Of a stretch of DNA of 46,107 nt, positions 1-8,761 are shown piece after piece; the stretch's first letter is position 1, and every line of letters starts with the position of its first letter. The notes under the pieces are model-generated. The model was not told the origin of the DNA. It did no database searches and saw nothing but the letters and a program-made list of their open reading frames with translations. Both the position numbers and the translations under genes were made by a program. Origin of the DNA: Dehalococcoidia bacterium (GTDB lineage Bacteria > Chloroflexota > Dehalococcoidia > Lucifugimonadales > UBA3495); assembly GCA_022450395.1 (NCBI GenBank), contig JAKUQE010000024.1, positions 1-46,107 of the forward strand. Reading direction: 5' to 3'.

Positions 1-115
1 AACCGCGGTATCCCCGGATCGATGACAATAAGGAAAGACAGTCTCGTTTCATTGATTAAATTGAGCAAATCCCGCTGGATACGCACGCAATCACCGGATA
101 TGTTTAGGAGTAAAA
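1..115. other. left-edge stretch without a gene
   Basis: No coding region is supported here. The only clear element is the ribosome binding site TAGGAG at 105-110, which serves the TTG start at 116. Confidence 0.5.
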
Positions 116-763
116 TTGGTTCAGGCAATCGATAGAAAGAACAATTCTACAAAACTGGCCCGGTATGCGATGAGAATATCAACCACTGGACTGATCCGAA
201 GATTGGCGCCACGCAATCGAGAACAGCGGGGGATCACCGTGATTGAGTTGGCCGGCATTGTCTTGGTCCTGGTCGGAGTCGCCTCTTTATTTTCGGTGCC
301 GGACCTTATGGCAAAGATCCGGCGGGTGGATACGACTACGGTAACTCGCGAGGAACTCATCGAGGATAGTTTCGCCTCTTTGATCCTCTTGGGCGGTGTC
401 GTCGGCACCGCCGATCCTGAAGGCGACTCTTTAGAGACCGTGGTATTCAGAGTGACCAGCGGTGGAAGGTCGTTCAGTGTCGTCGATATCTCCGTCAGCG
501 GCGCGACGATCAGCTATCTGGATGATTATCGCGCGTTCAACGTTCCGGCCGGCCAGTGGTCGTCTGTTTGGCGCAGGGGCAATGGTCCACTTCTCGACAA
601 GGGTGAAATAGTCGAGATAACGGTGTTCCTGCGCAATCTGTATCCGCCCCTGGGGAAAAACACGGATTTTAGCATCCGTCTGCATCCCATCGATGGCGAA
701 GTGCTGATGATTAGGCGCTCCACACCGTCTAAACTAACAGGGTTCATGGAACTCAAGAGATAG
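116..763 (+). CDS. archaellin-like class III signal peptide protein
   Basis: This is a 215-residue protein resembling archaellins, the filament subunits of archaella. A basic N-terminus ends at Arg38-Gly39. A hydrophobic segment follows with the core RGITVIELAG, giving a predicted FlaK/PilD-type cut after Gly39 and Glu at mature position +5. About 120 residues of β-rich domain come next, with archaellin-like elements such as DKGEIVEITVFL and a final F-x-I-x-L-x-P-x-x-G-x-x-x-x-I-x-R pattern. The start is TTG, supported by AGGAG five bases upstream. No other archaellum genes (flaI, flaJ, flaH, flaK) lie in the window, but the sequence to the left is cut off. Archaella are known in some Chloroflexota. 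A pseudopilin-like surface protein is the main alternative. Family call is moderate. Confidence 0.6.
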   Translation: MVQAIDRKNNSTKLARYAMRISTTGLIRRLAPRNREQRGITVIELAGIVLVLVGVASLFSVPDLMAKIRRVDTTTVTREELIEDSFASLILLGGVVGTADPEGDSLETVVFRVTSGGRSFSVVDISVSGATISYLDDYRAFNVPAGQWSSVWRRGNGPLLDKGEIVEITVFLRNLYPPLGKNTDFSIRLHPIDGEVLMIRRSTPSKLTGFMELKR

Positions 764-830
764 TGACACCTGTCCCCGGTTTTTGTGGTATCTCCGCCGC
801 TCTCACTTGTACCCCATTTGGCGCACCCGT

Positions 831-836
831 TATAAT
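831..836 (+). promoter_or_regulatory. candidate -10 box (TATAAT)
   Basis: A perfect TATAAT lies about 55 bases before the ATG at 892. The best -35 candidate is the weak TTGTAC at 807-812, 18 bases upstream. It would drive the small hypothetical gene. Confidence 0.4.
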
Positions 837-891
837 CACTTCTGCCACGGCGTCTTGCCGGACCCGTCCATAACGCCAAGGGAGTAGTGAC

Positions 892-1344
892 ATGCCAGAT
901 TCTAGCTTCACGTCCTGGGTTCACGGAACCAGTATGCAGGTGGAGTACCCCAACCGGGTCACATCGGTCCGGCACACCGGGCCATTCGTGCGTATCGAAG
1001 GGTCCAAGGGCCAAAACACCTGGGTCCACTTTCCCATACCCACGCCGGCCGTCGTGGACGGAGTGCGCAGCCGGGTAGCGACTGCTTTGGTCAGCTTTCG
1101 CACCCGCTCCCACGCCACTGTTCACGAAGTGATCGTTTACGACGGTGAGAAGCGGATCGCCGAGCACATGGACCTGAATCTGGAAGGCGATCACTTGGGT
1201 AGCCGCTTCGACGTCCCAGGTTCCCCAGAGGTGAATCAGGGCATCAACATCACGGTTGGCGTTCAGTTTAGCGAAGACGCCCCGGATGTCAGGTCGATGC
1301 AGATCGAGATCGTCGGCGCGGGGATAGAGTTTTTAGGGAAGTAG
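892..1344 (+). CDS. hypothetical protein, possibly DUF6623-like
   Basis: A 150-residue protein with no signal peptide or membrane segment. The composition suggests an all-β sandwich: alternating hydrophobic strands such as VHEVIVYDGEKRI and MQIEIVGAGIEF, and an N-terminal stretch around SWVHGTSMQVEYP. It loosely resembles small β-proteins grouped as DUF6623, but I cannot confirm this. The ATG at 892 is supported by GGAG at 881-884. It appears monocistronic and converges on the transporter gene that ends at 1369. No function is proposed. Confidence 0.7.
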   Translation: MPDSSFTSWVHGTSMQVEYPNRVTSVRHTGPFVRIEGSKGQNTWVHFPIPTPAVVDGVRSRVATALVSFRTRSHATVHEVIVYDGEKRIAEHMDLNLEGDHLGSRFDVPGSPEVNQGINITVGVQFSEDAPDVRSMQIEIVGAGIEFLGK

Positions 1345-1368
1345 CCGGTATCGAACCGGCTCGAGGCC

Positions 1369-2640
1369 TCAGATCGCCGCGAGACCGGCCCCGCCCAGAG
1401 CCGACAGAATCACCACCAGCCAAGGCGGCAGTTTCCAAAGCACAAGCAGACCCAGGGCTGCGGCGGCCAAGGCGAAGTCAGAAGCGTCCTTGACGGCGCT
1501 GGTCCAAACCGGGTCGTACAGTGCCGCCAGAAGCAATCCCACCACCGCCGCGTTTACCCCCCGGAGAACCGACTGAAACGCCGGGCGTCTACGCAATATG
1601 TCCCAGAAAGGCAAGGGACCTATGGTTAGAAAGAAGGCCGGCAGGAAAATCGCTCCCAGCGCTATCAAACCGCCAATGACACCGTTGGGTTCCGGAATCA
1701 TGACGGTGCCCAAGTAGGCGCTGAAAGTGAATAACGGACCGGGAACGGCCTGGGCAGCTCCATACCCCGCTAGGAAAGTCTCGCTGCCCACCCAGCCCGG
1801 CGCCACCACCTCCGATTGGAGAAGTGGCAGGACCACGTGTCCTCCGCCAAACACTAAAGACCCAGACCGATAGAAGCTGTCCACAACCGCCAAAGTTTGA
1901 TTCTCGCTGAATACCTGCCGCAGTGAGGGCAGCCCTAGCAGCAAGACGAAGAACAGCACAAGGGCTACGATGCCCATCCAAGGCCTGATCCGCTGCGAGA
2001 TGGCGACGCGGTCTGATTCAGCGACCGGTGCTGGGAGAAGCCGCCAACCTACCACACCGGCGATAACGATGATCAATACCGGAGTCACCGCTGAGTGCCA
2101 GGTCAAGGCGACTATGGCCGCGACGATGGCGATGGTGGCCCGCTCCCGGTCTGGGGCCAGGTTCCGGCTCATTCCCCAAACCGCTTGGGCTACCACGGCC
2201 ACGGCCGCCAATTTCAACCCGTGGAGCCATCCCGCGTCGGCTACCGCGAATTGCTGTACACCATAGCCGAACACGATCAGCGCTATCGCCGAGGGCATGG
2301 TGAATCCCAGCCAGGCCAAAACCGCCCCCGGCAACCCGGCGCGGACAGTCCCGACGATTATGCCCACCTTGCTGCTGGCCGGACCCGGCAGGGACTGGGC
2401 CAAGGCCACCACGTCGGCGTAGCTCTGCTCGTCCAACCACTTGCGCCGGACCACGTATTCCTCTCGGAAATACCCCAAGTGGGCGATGGGACCACCGAAG
2501 GAGGTTAATCCCAATCTTAGCGCGACCCAGAATACTTGGAACAAAGAACCCACCGATATTGGGAACGGTGTACCATCCACGATGTCCGTTTGCCCAGTGG
2601 GTTTCTGAGCTACTGCGTCAGTTTCTTCAGTATTGTCCAT
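1369..2640 (-). CDS. chrA: chromate transporter (CHR) family protein
   Basis: A membrane protein of 423 residues built from two homologous CHR domains, the long-chain form of the chromate ion transporter family. The first domain has FGGP at residues 48-51 and the loop motif PGPAS at 85-89. The second repeats them as FGGGHVVLPLL and AVPGPLFTFSAYLGT. About ten hydrophobic helices are visible. Known ChrA proteins export chromate in a proton-driven or sulfate-analogue manner, but many homologues are uncharacterised. The ATG at 2640 was chosen over the in-frame TTG at 2661 because AGGA lies nine bases before it. It is divergent from the aldehyde dehydrogenase. Family confidence is high; substrate confidence is low. 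Confidence 0.9.
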   Translation of the reverse strand: MDNTEETDAVAQKPTGQTDIVDGTPFPISVGSLFQVFWVALRLGLTSFGGPIAHLGYFREEYVVRRKWLDEQSYADVVALAQSLPGPASSKVGIIVGTVRAGLPGAVLAWLGFTMPSAIALIVFGYGVQQFAVADAGWLHGLKLAAVAVVAQAVWGMSRNLAPDRERATIAIVAAIVALTWHSAVTPVLIIVIAGVVGWRLLPAPVAESDRVAISQRIRPWMGIVALVLFFVLLLGLPSLRQVFSENQTLAVVDSFYRSGSLVFGGGHVVLPLLQSEVVAPGWVGSETFLAGYGAAQAVPGPLFTFSAYLGTVMIPEPNGVIGGLIALGAIFLPAFFLTIGPLPFWDILRRRPAFQSVLRGVNAAVVGLLLAALYDPVWTSAVKDASDFALAAAALGLLVLWKLPPWLVVILSALGGAGLAAI

Positions 2641-2669
2641 AAAGGCGATTCCTATCCTCAATCCGGCGC

Positions 2670-2698
2670 TTGCCCTGACCGGCGTTGGGTGCTACTGT
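2670..2698 (+). promoter_or_regulatory. candidate extended -10 promoter for aldehyde dehydrogenase
   Basis: TTGCCC at 2670-2675, a 17-base spacer, then TACTGT at 2693-2698 preceded by TG-C, which makes an extended -10. The start codon is 53 bases downstream. The hexamers are weak. Confidence 0.35.
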
Positions 2699-2750
2699 AC
2701 CCGCAAACCGGATACCTCTTGACGAGGATTTTAGCGTTCAAGGAGCCGGA

Positions 2751-4247
2751 ATGGCAACTAGCCAGGTAACCAGATACAACAATTATATCGGCGGCCAGTG
2801 GGTCGAGGCTGGGACGGGCCGCACTTACTCCATCTATAACCCGGCCAGCAAGGATACCGTATTGGGCGAGTTCCAGACCTCGGGAGTCGAGGACGCCCTA
2901 AAAGCGGTGGACGCCGCCCAAGAGGCGTTGGCCGGCTGGGCCGGCACCCCGGCGCCCATCCGGGCCGGAGTCCTATTTCGTGCTATCGAGATCTTGCGCC
3001 AGCGGGGAGACGACATCGCCCGCACCATCACTCTGGAAGAAGGGAAGCCCTTGTCCGACGCCCAGGGCGAAGTAAAGCGGGCCATGAACATCATGGAGTA
3101 CGCTGCCGGGGAAGGACGCCGCATGTTCGGCTACACCACACCGTCGGAGCTTCCGGACACGGTCGCCTACACGGTGCGCCGTCCCTTAGGAGTAGTGGCA
3201 ATCATCACGCCGTGGAATTTCCCCATCGCCATCCCCGCTTGGAAGATCGCTCCGGCTTTGATCTGCGGCAATACCATCGTTTTCAAGCCCGCGTCCGCCA
3301 CTCCCTGGAGCGCTGTCAAGCTGATGGAAGTGTTCGAGGAAGCTGGGCTACCTCCGGGGGTTATGAACATGGTGACCGGTCCCGGCGCCTCGGTGGGCAA
3401 CGCCTTGGTGGAAAGCCCGTTGGTTAAGGGCATTTCCTTCACCGGTTCAACGGAGATTGGAACGGGCATCTACGCCCAGGGAGCGGGCCTCTTGAAGAAG
3501 GTCCAGTGCGAGATGGGCGGCAAGAACGCGGTGATCCTGCTGGCCGACGCCGACCTGGACAAAGCGCTGGGAGGGATAATTCAAGGGGCCTTTGGCTCCA
3601 CCGGCCAGCGTTGCACCGCCACCAGCCGGGTCATCGTTGAAGAGCCTATTTACGACCAATTCATGGAGGAGTTGATCGACCGGACCAGCAAGCTGAAGAT
3701 CGGCGACGGCCTGGACCCGGAAGTAGATGTGTCGCCCCTGGCCAGCAAGTCTCAGTTCGACATCGTCATGGAATATATCGGCATGGGCACCGAGGAGGGC
3801 GCCGATCTGGTCTACGGCGGCAACTCCGTTACCGGCGGCATCTACGACCAGGGCTATTACATCGAGCCGACGATATTTACCGGCGTGGGGCTGGACATGC
3901 GCATCGCTCAAGAAGAGATCTTCGGACCCGTGCTAACCGTTTTCAAGGCCAATGACTTGCAAGACGCCATCCAGATCTCCAACAGCGTCAAATTCGGCCT
4001 GTCTTCGTCGGTCTATACCAAGGACCTAACTCAGGCGTTTGAGTACATCAATACGGTGGAAGCGGGTATGGTCCACGTAAACGCCCCCACGTTGGGTGGC
4101 GAGGTCCACTTGCCCTTTGGCGGACTCAAGTCCTCTGGCGTCGGCCACCGAGAGCAGGGCACCGAGGCGGTGGCATTCTTCAGCGAAGTCATCACCGTAT
4201 ACATCGACCACGCCGCCTCGGCCAGAGAGCGGGCGAGGTTTATTTAG
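2751..4247 (+). CDS. NAD(P)+-dependent aldehyde dehydrogenase
   Basis: A 498-residue ALDH superfamily enzyme, cytoplasmic, oxidising an aldehyde to an acid with NAD(P)+. Visible catalytic residues are Asn156 in PWNFP, general base Glu254 in EMGGK, and nucleophile Cys288 in GQRCTA. The Glu-Cys spacing of 34 residues is canonical. EEIFGPVL and LPFGGLKSSG are also present. Overall it resembles the succinate-semialdehyde and α-ketoglutarate-semialdehyde dehydrogenase branch, but substrate cannot be assigned. The ATG at 2751 has AGGAG at 2741-2745. An upstream in-frame start at 2685 exists but lacks this signal. It is followed by two palindromes that may act as terminators. Confidence 0.92.
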   Translation: MATSQVTRYNNYIGGQWVEAGTGRTYSIYNPASKDTVLGEFQTSGVEDALKAVDAAQEALAGWAGTPAPIRAGVLFRAIEILRQRGDDIARTITLEEGKPLSDAQGEVKRAMNIMEYAAGEGRRMFGYTTPSELPDTVAYTVRRPLGVVAIITPWNFPIAIPAWKIAPALICGNTIVFKPASATPWSAVKLMEVFEEAGLPPGVMNMVTGPGASVGNALVESPLVKGISFTGSTEIGTGIYAQGAGLLKKVQCEMGGKNAVILLADADLDKALGGIIQGAFGSTGQRCTATSRVIVEEPIYDQFMEELIDRTSKLKIGDGLDPEVDVSPLASKSQFDIVMEYIGMGTEEGADLVYGGNSVTGGIYDQGYYIEPTIFTGVGLDMRIAQEEIFGPVLTVFKANDLQDAIQISNSVKFGLSSSVYTKDLTQAFEYINTVEAGMVHVNAPTLGGEVHLPFGGLKSSGVGHREQGTEAVAFFSEVITVYIDHAASARERARFI

Positions 4248-4279
4248 CGCCGTCTCAATAGGTCAAACTGATGAATTAA

Positions 4280-4306
4280 TAAGGGTGGGTTTCAAACCCG
4301 CCCTTA
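4280..4306. repeat. imperfect palindrome, candidate terminator
   Basis: Two 12-base arms (4281-4292 and 4294-4305) pair around a single C with one G-T type mismatch. It starts 32 bases after the aldehyde dehydrogenase stop. There is no long T-tract, so it may be a dispersed intergenic palindrome rather than a classical terminator. Confidence 0.6.
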
Positions 4307-4358
4307 CGTTCGTCCAGATCAGTTTCCGTGTTTCCAGAACTCTTGTTGTCCCGGAATG

Positions 4359-4388
4359 CGTAGGGGCACGGCTAGCCGTGCCCCTACG
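4359..4388. repeat. 30-base perfect palindrome between convergent genes
   Basis: A perfect inverted repeat with no loop, with centre ACGGCTAGCCGT and GGGGC/GCCCC arms. It sits between the ends of the aldehyde dehydrogenase and the Asp-box protein. As RNA it forms a strong hairpin on either strand, so it could terminate both genes. It also looks like a dispersed repeat unit. Confidence 0.7.
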
Positions 4389-4414
4389 TCGGGATAGATG
4401 TCTGATTAATCGTC

Positions 4415-5398
4415 CTAGTTCGGCATCACCGCCACGGAGCGGATCTCGCCGAACTCCTTCTTCAATTTGGTCCAGTTCTCCCCGCCGTCGGTGCTGGTGT
4501 ATACGTAGCCGTAGAGGCTGGCGGCGGCGATCACGTTGGGTACTGCTTTATTGGTGCCGAACCAGTACACCACCGAGTTGGGCGCTACCGGCAGGTCAAT
4601 GCTTTCCCAGGTTTTGCCGGCGTTCTTGGTGTGCTGGATGGTGCCGGTGATTCCGGGTATGGCGTCGCCGTTACCCACGAACATAACATCGGGGTCGTCC
4701 GCCTTGATCAGCACTCCCCGGCAATAGGACCGGTTGTCCTTCTCGTTGAACTTGGGGAAATAGTGGTAATCCCAGCTTTCCCCTTCGTCGGTGCTGGTGG
4801 CGATACCGAAGGGGCTGGTGCAGTAGATCGACGTCGTCGGTCCGGGACTGATTGCCATGCCGTGGATGTCCCCGTGGAACGGATCGGGACCCAGTTCAGG
4901 AAGATGCACCCAGGTATCGCCGCCGTCCAGGCTCTTGTACACGCCATCGACCTCTATGCCCGCCCAGATGGTGCGGTTGTCCCGAGGGTCGACGATCACG
5001 TTGGTGGTCCGGGGGATGCCCACTGGGCAGGGAATGGTTACGCCCAGGCTCAACTCGTCCCAAGTCTTGCCTCCATCCCGGGAGCGGAACGCGTCAGGCC
5101 GGGTGCCGGCGAAAATAGTGTCCGGGTCGGTGGGGTCCACCGTCACCGACCAAATCTGGCGGTCTTCCATCGGCGAGTTCAACTTCTCCCAGGTGCCCGC
5201 ATTGTCCTCGCTGCGGAAGATGCCCTGGTCGGTTCCAGCCAGAATGCGGTGGGGGTCGTCCGGATACACGGACAGTGCCCTGATGTTGGACTCGGAAGGT
5301 ATGGGGTCGCGGATGCGGTCCCAGGTTTCTCCACCGTCCACGGTGCGCGACAGCCCGCCGCCAACGGTTGCTACGACAAGAGTAAATCCTTCTGCCAT
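4415..5398 (-). CDS. Asp-box (BNR) β-propeller protein
   Basis: A 327-residue protein with seven Asp-box motifs of the form S/T-x-D-x-G-x-T/S-W, for example SRDGGKTW, SLDGGDTW and STDGGENW. These mark the blades of a sialidase/VPS10-like or YCF48-like propeller. No signal peptide or sialidase catalytic arginines or tyrosine are evident, so enzymatic activity is not claimed. The ATG at 5398 is preceded by AGGAGG with a seven-base spacer. It appears to be a single-gene unit. Such propellers recur in this window (PQQ-type, NHL-type and PD40 repeats). Confidence 0.8.
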   Translation of the reverse strand: MAEGFTLVVATVGGGLSRTVDGGETWDRIRDPIPSESNIRALSVYPDDPHRILAGTDQGIFRSEDNAGTWEKLNSPMEDRQIWSVTVDPTDPDTIFAGTRPDAFRSRDGGKTWDELSLGVTIPCPVGIPRTTNVIVDPRDNRTIWAGIEVDGVYKSLDGGDTWVHLPELGPDPFHGDIHGMAISPGPTTSIYCTSPFGIATSTDEGESWDYHYFPKFNEKDNRSYCRGVLIKADDPDVMFVGNGDAIPGITGTIQHTKNAGKTWESIDLPVAPNSVVYWFGTNKAVPNVIAAASLYGYVYTSTDGGENWTKLKKEFGEIRSVAVMPN

Positions 5399-5510
5399 GG
5401 CTGAGCCTCCTTAAGGGTGGAATTTAGCCTGCCTGAAGTATGGAGACATAATAGCCCGACTGATGGGGAAATGCTACCAGGGGTAGGTTAAATCATTGGG
5501 ATTGCCGCCT

Positions 5511-5909
5511 CTACAACGGCTGGCGGTCGCCGAATCCCGTGTCGGTATCGTGCCAGAAGCCGATGGCCAGCTCGCCACGTACCCAACACAGGTAAACCTC
5601 TCGGCCCTCGCGGTAGGACGGAAAGTCCACCAGCCAGCGGCCCACATCTCGAACAATGATTCCTCGCTGGGTGATTTCCCGCACCACCCTTTGCAATTGT
5701 TGGGTGAGGCGGTCCACCTTGCGTTGCAACTCCGCCACCTCCGTGCCGTGGCTGGAGGCCCCGTTCTCCCGGCCGCCCCGCAACATAACCAATAGCCGCT
5801 CCTGTTCCTGGACCAGCTCCTCCCTCACCGGCATCACCGCCGAGAAAGTTTCCGCTAACCATGGCAACATGGCGTTGGCTTCATCTAGAGTAAAGTGGCG
5901 TGGCGTCAT
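5511..5909 (-). CDS. DUF2203 family protein
   Basis: A 132-residue protein with the usual DUF2203 layout. The N-terminus is FTLDEANAMLPWL, followed by a long charged helix likely to be coiled coil (residues about 25-80). The C-terminal block contains GRWLVDFPSYREGREVYLCW and GFWHDTDTGFGDRQPL. Function is unknown. The start ATG at 5909 has GGAG five bases upstream. It is divergent from trmI across about 194 bases. Confidence 0.85.
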   Translation of the reverse strand: MTPRHFTLDEANAMLPWLAETFSAVMPVREELVQEQERLLVMLRGGRENGASSHGTEVAELQRKVDRLTQQLQRVVREITQRGIIVRDVGRWLVDFPSYREGREVYLCWVRGELAIGFWHDTDTGFGDRQPL

Positions 5910-6103
5910 ATCATCTCCAACTTTACCCTAGCTTGGGTACCTTCGCCAAGGCTGTCAAAAGCATAGGTGCGATCCGCTACGGTCTGGAAAGATTCCTCAC
6001 GATCAGCCAAATGGCGTACAATAACCGGCAACGTAACCGCTTGCCGCGTGGAAGTGTCAGGATCCCGGCAAGGACACCCTAAATCAGTCACAGGATTGGA
6101 TAT

Positions 6104-6985
6104 TTGACCGTCGATAGAAATTGCTTTCAGGAAGGCGACCTAGCGCTACTTCAGGACCGAAAAGGCCGCCGCCATCTGCTAACACTCCTGGACGGAGGAG
6201 TTTTCCACAGCCACCAAGGCCGCTTGGACCATGAGCGGTTGATCGGCCACAGCGTTGGCGGCTGGTACCGGACGGACCGGGGCCACGTGCTATTGGCGGT
6301 GCGGCCCACACTGGGAGACTTTGTGCGCCAGATGCCCCGGGGACCGCAGATAATCTATCCGAAAGACCTGGGCCTTATCATCATGCTGGCTGACATTTTT
6401 CCCGGAGCCACTGTGATTGAAGGTGGCCTTGGCTCCGGCTCTCTCACCTCCGCACTGCTGCGAGCTGTGGGCGTCAATGGCCGGGTGATCAACTATGAGA
6501 TCGAAGAGTCATGGTTGCCCAAAGCCAGGGCTAACATCCAAAAGGTTGTGGGCGACGCGTCTAATCTGGAGATCAAGATTGGCGATATCTACGAGGGGAT
6601 CAGCGAGCGCAACATAGACCGGGTTGTCTTGGACGTTCCCGAACCCTGGCAGGCGGTGTCCACCGTGGGTGACTGCCTGTTGATGGGGGGAATCTTACTC
6701 AGTTTCTTGCCCACGGTGATTCAGGTTCAGAAGTTGGTATTGGCGCTGGAGGCGGACACCAGATTCCAAATGATCGAAACAACGGAAACACTCTTGCGCA
6801 CCTGGCACGTCACCGAGCGTAGCGTGCGCCCGGACCATCGGATGGTGGCCCACAGTGGATTCTTGATCACTGCCGTAAGGTGCCAACCCCGTGTGATCGG
6901 CACCCCATCTGACCCGTCGGTCGAACCACCGGCTGAAACCGTTGCTGGTAACGAGGAAGACGAGGCTGATGGACGTGATGAATAG
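6104..6985 (+). CDS. trmI: tRNA (adenine-58-N1)-methyltransferase, TrmI family
   Basis: A 293-residue SAM-dependent methyltransferase that forms m1A58 (and in some archaea A57) in the tRNA T-loop. The N-terminal β-domain (about 1-75) is followed by the Rossmann domain, with motif I in VIEGGLGSGS at residues 104-113 and LDVPEPWQA containing the catalytic-site aspartate. QIIYPKDLG precedes motif I, as is typical of the family. The start is TTG with a GGA-rich stretch just upstream; no better ATG is present. The last about 25 residues are acidic and low complexity. Its 3' end overlaps by 17 bases the ATG of a truncated HD-gene copy, suggesting an ancestral trmI-HD operon. Confidence 0.88.
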   Translation: MTVDRNCFQEGDLALLQDRKGRRHLLTLLDGGVFHSHQGRLDHERLIGHSVGGWYRTDRGHVLLAVRPTLGDFVRQMPRGPQIIYPKDLGLIIMLADIFPGATVIEGGLGSGSLTSALLRAVGVNGRVINYEIEESWLPKARANIQKVVGDASNLEIKIGDIYEGISERNIDRVVLDVPEPWQAVSTVGDCLLMGGILLSFLPTVIQVQKLVLALEADTRFQMIETTETLLRTWHVTERSVRPDHRMVAHSGFLITAVRCQPRVIGTPSDPSVEPPAETVAGNEEDEADGRDE

Positions 6986-7073
6986 AGACGAGACCCTGGA
7001 ATTTTTGAGCTACCACGTTAAGACAAATATGCTGATGAAGCACATCATCAGGTCCATTTCACGCCATGCCTAA
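6969..7073 (+). pseudogene. truncated 5' copy of the downstream HD-domain gene
   Basis: A 34-codon remnant starting at the ATG inside the trmI 3' end. Its first 25 residues match the start of the intact HD gene at 8765 with 19 identities (shared cores TLEFLS, HVKT and MLMKH). In DNA, 63 of 75 bases match between 6969-7043 and 8765-8839. Similarity ends abruptly after the MKH codons, and the frame closes at TAA 7071, just inside the amidohydrolase gene. It is best read as the scar of an insertion or recombination event. Confidence 0.8.
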
Positions 7074-8493
7074 ACGGGTCAGGATCAACGCCAAGATTAT
7101 CGTCGCCTTTCAAGGGAATGGGCATCACGTTCTCAGGAATGGGTGCGTAATCATAGACGGTAGTGACATACAGCACGTCGGGAAAGATTACGACGGGTCT
7201 GTTGATGCTGTCATCGATGCGGGCGACCGTGTGGTCACACCAGGATTCATCAACACCCACTGTCACATGGCAGGCTCTCCCCTGGACAAGTCCTTCATCG
7301 AAGATGTTGGGAGCCGCCAGTTCTACCTTTCGGGTTTACCCACCATGCTCAAAGCCAGAGGCGGCGCGATGACCGATACAGACCGGCGGGCCTGCGTCGA
7401 CTACTCCGCGGCCGAGCTTATCCAGACTGGCACGACAACCGTGATGGAGTTGGGTGGCATCGGAGATTATGTTGCCGATGCTATTGAGCAGGCTGGATTA
7501 AGAGCCTACATAGCTGACATGTACAGCTCGGCTAGCTGGGTTTCAATCAATTGCAAGCAGGTCGGCTATGAATGGGACGAGGCATTGGGGATAGAAGGCT
7601 TCAGGAAGGCGGTCAAGCTGATCGAACGGATCGACGGACGAGCCAATGGCCGCATCAGAGGATTCATCAGCCCGGCCCAGATAGACAACTGCACCGAGGA
7701 GCTTCTCCGCATGAGCAGTCAGGCATCGGAGGAGATGCAGGTTCCTCTGGCTCTCCACACGAGCCAGGCGGTATTTGAGTTTCAAGAGATCGTCAGACGA
7801 CACGGTTTGACGCCAGTTGAGTGGTTGGAGTCGATCGATTTCCTGAGCGATAGGTGCGTTCTTGGTCACGTCATCTATCCAGCCGGCCACAGCTGGGTCA
7901 ACTTCGCGGGCGATGACCTGGCGATTCTTGCGAAACACCAGGCTTCTGTCGCCCATGCGACGTGGGTGTTTAACCGTCGTGGGGTCGCGATGGAGTCTTT
8001 CCCCGCCTATCTGGGCGCCGGTGTGAACGTGTGCCTTGCTACAGACACCTGTCCCCAGTCCATGATCGAAGCCATGCGATGGTCTGCGGTCGTAGGCAAG
8101 ATAATGATTCGTCAGACCGAACTATCCACTGCGGCCGACGCATTCAACGCCGCCACGCTCAATGCGGCGAAGATGCTGCACCGAGATGACTTGGGCCGCA
8201 TCTCGATGGGAGCGAAAGCTGACCTTCTGTTTTGGGATACAAACTCGACGTTCATGGTTCCTCTACGAGACCCCATCAAGAACATTGTCTACAACGCAAC
8301 CGCCGAAGACTTAAGAGACGTGATGATCGATGGCGAGTGGGTTATGCGGGATGGACAGGTTCTCAAAGTCGATGAACGTGCGGTCAGCAGGAAGCTGCAG
8401 CAGGCCGGCGAAAGAGTGTGGTCTTCGGTTGACGCAAACAACGCTGAGAGTATGGATGAACTGTCACCTCAGACCTTTCCGGACTTTGAATAG
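7066..8493 (+). CDS. amidohydrolase, TRZ/ATZ/cytosine-deaminase-like
   Basis: A 475-residue metal-dependent hydrolase of the amidohydrolase superfamily, subgroup of chlorohydrolases, guanine deaminase and related deaminases. The N-terminal composite β-domain carries the metal motif H65-x-H67 in GFINTHCHMAG. Further ligands are likely in LALHTSQ, LGHVIYPAGHS and CLATDTCPQS (the last gives the metal aspartate). The C-terminal β-domain ends the family fold with GAKADLLFWD. Substrate is unknown; an amino-heterocycle or N-substituted compound is plausible. The ATG at 7066 has only a weak AGG upstream. It sits between a truncated and an intact HD gene, so it was probably inserted there. Confidence 0.85.
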   Translation: MPKRVRINAKIIVAFQGNGHHVLRNGCVIIDGSDIQHVGKDYDGSVDAVIDAGDRVVTPGFINTHCHMAGSPLDKSFIEDVGSRQFYLSGLPTMLKARGGAMTDTDRRACVDYSAAELIQTGTTTVMELGGIGDYVADAIEQAGLRAYIADMYSSASWVSINCKQVGYEWDEALGIEGFRKAVKLIERIDGRANGRIRGFISPAQIDNCTEELLRMSSQASEEMQVPLALHTSQAVFEFQEIVRRHGLTPVEWLESIDFLSDRCVLGHVIYPAGHSWVNFAGDDLAILAKHQASVAHATWVFNRRGVAMESFPAYLGAGVNVCLATDTCPQSMIEAMRWSAVVGKIMIRQTELSTAADAFNAATLNAAKMLHRDDLGRISMGAKADLLFWDTNSTFMVPLRDPIKNIVYNATAEDLRDVMIDGEWVMRDGQVLKVDERAVSRKLQQAGERVWSSVDANNAESMDELSPQTFPDFE

Positions 8494-8527
8494 GAATAGA
8501 TGATGCGGCGCGACGATTTTAAGATAT

Positions 8528-8724
8528 ATGAACCTAGCTGATCTAAGTCGGCACCTGTCCGCTTATGGCGGCTTCACCATCTACATTCACGGGTCCGAAC
8601 TGCCGACCGGCTTGTTTTGAGTGCATTATCCCTGTTGGATGAATTCCCGGCCATCTCCAGCGAAACGGGCATGCGGTCTCTGATGGCGCGGGTGCTGTCC
8701 CGGCGGGAGATACTTAAGGCGTAG
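8528..8724 (+). pseudogene. frameshifted small coding remnant
   Basis: Two short adjacent reading frames appear to form one broken gene. The first runs from ATG 8528 to TGA 8618-8620 (30 codons, start MNLADLSRHLSAYGG). The second continues one frame over to TAG 8722-8724 with a protein-like sequence including LSLLDEFPAISSETG and VLSRREILKA. I do not recognise the family. It lies between the inserted amidohydrolase and the intact HD gene, consistent with debris of the same rearrangement. No other gene is seen in the 268 bases here. Confidence 0.4.
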
Positions 8725-8761
8725 TAACCCGCCGTAGAGGGGCGATAAACTGGAGGAAATT

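Noticed and set aside
4631-5414. Long plus-strand frames opposite the Asp-box protein
   Set aside because: The minus-strand gene has seven Asp-box motifs and a proper ribosome binding site; the plus frames are shadows of its repeats.
7066-8493. Amidohydrolase as part of a composite transposon
   Set aside because: No transposase, terminal inverted repeats or target duplication was seen; only the duplicated HD 5' end flanks it.
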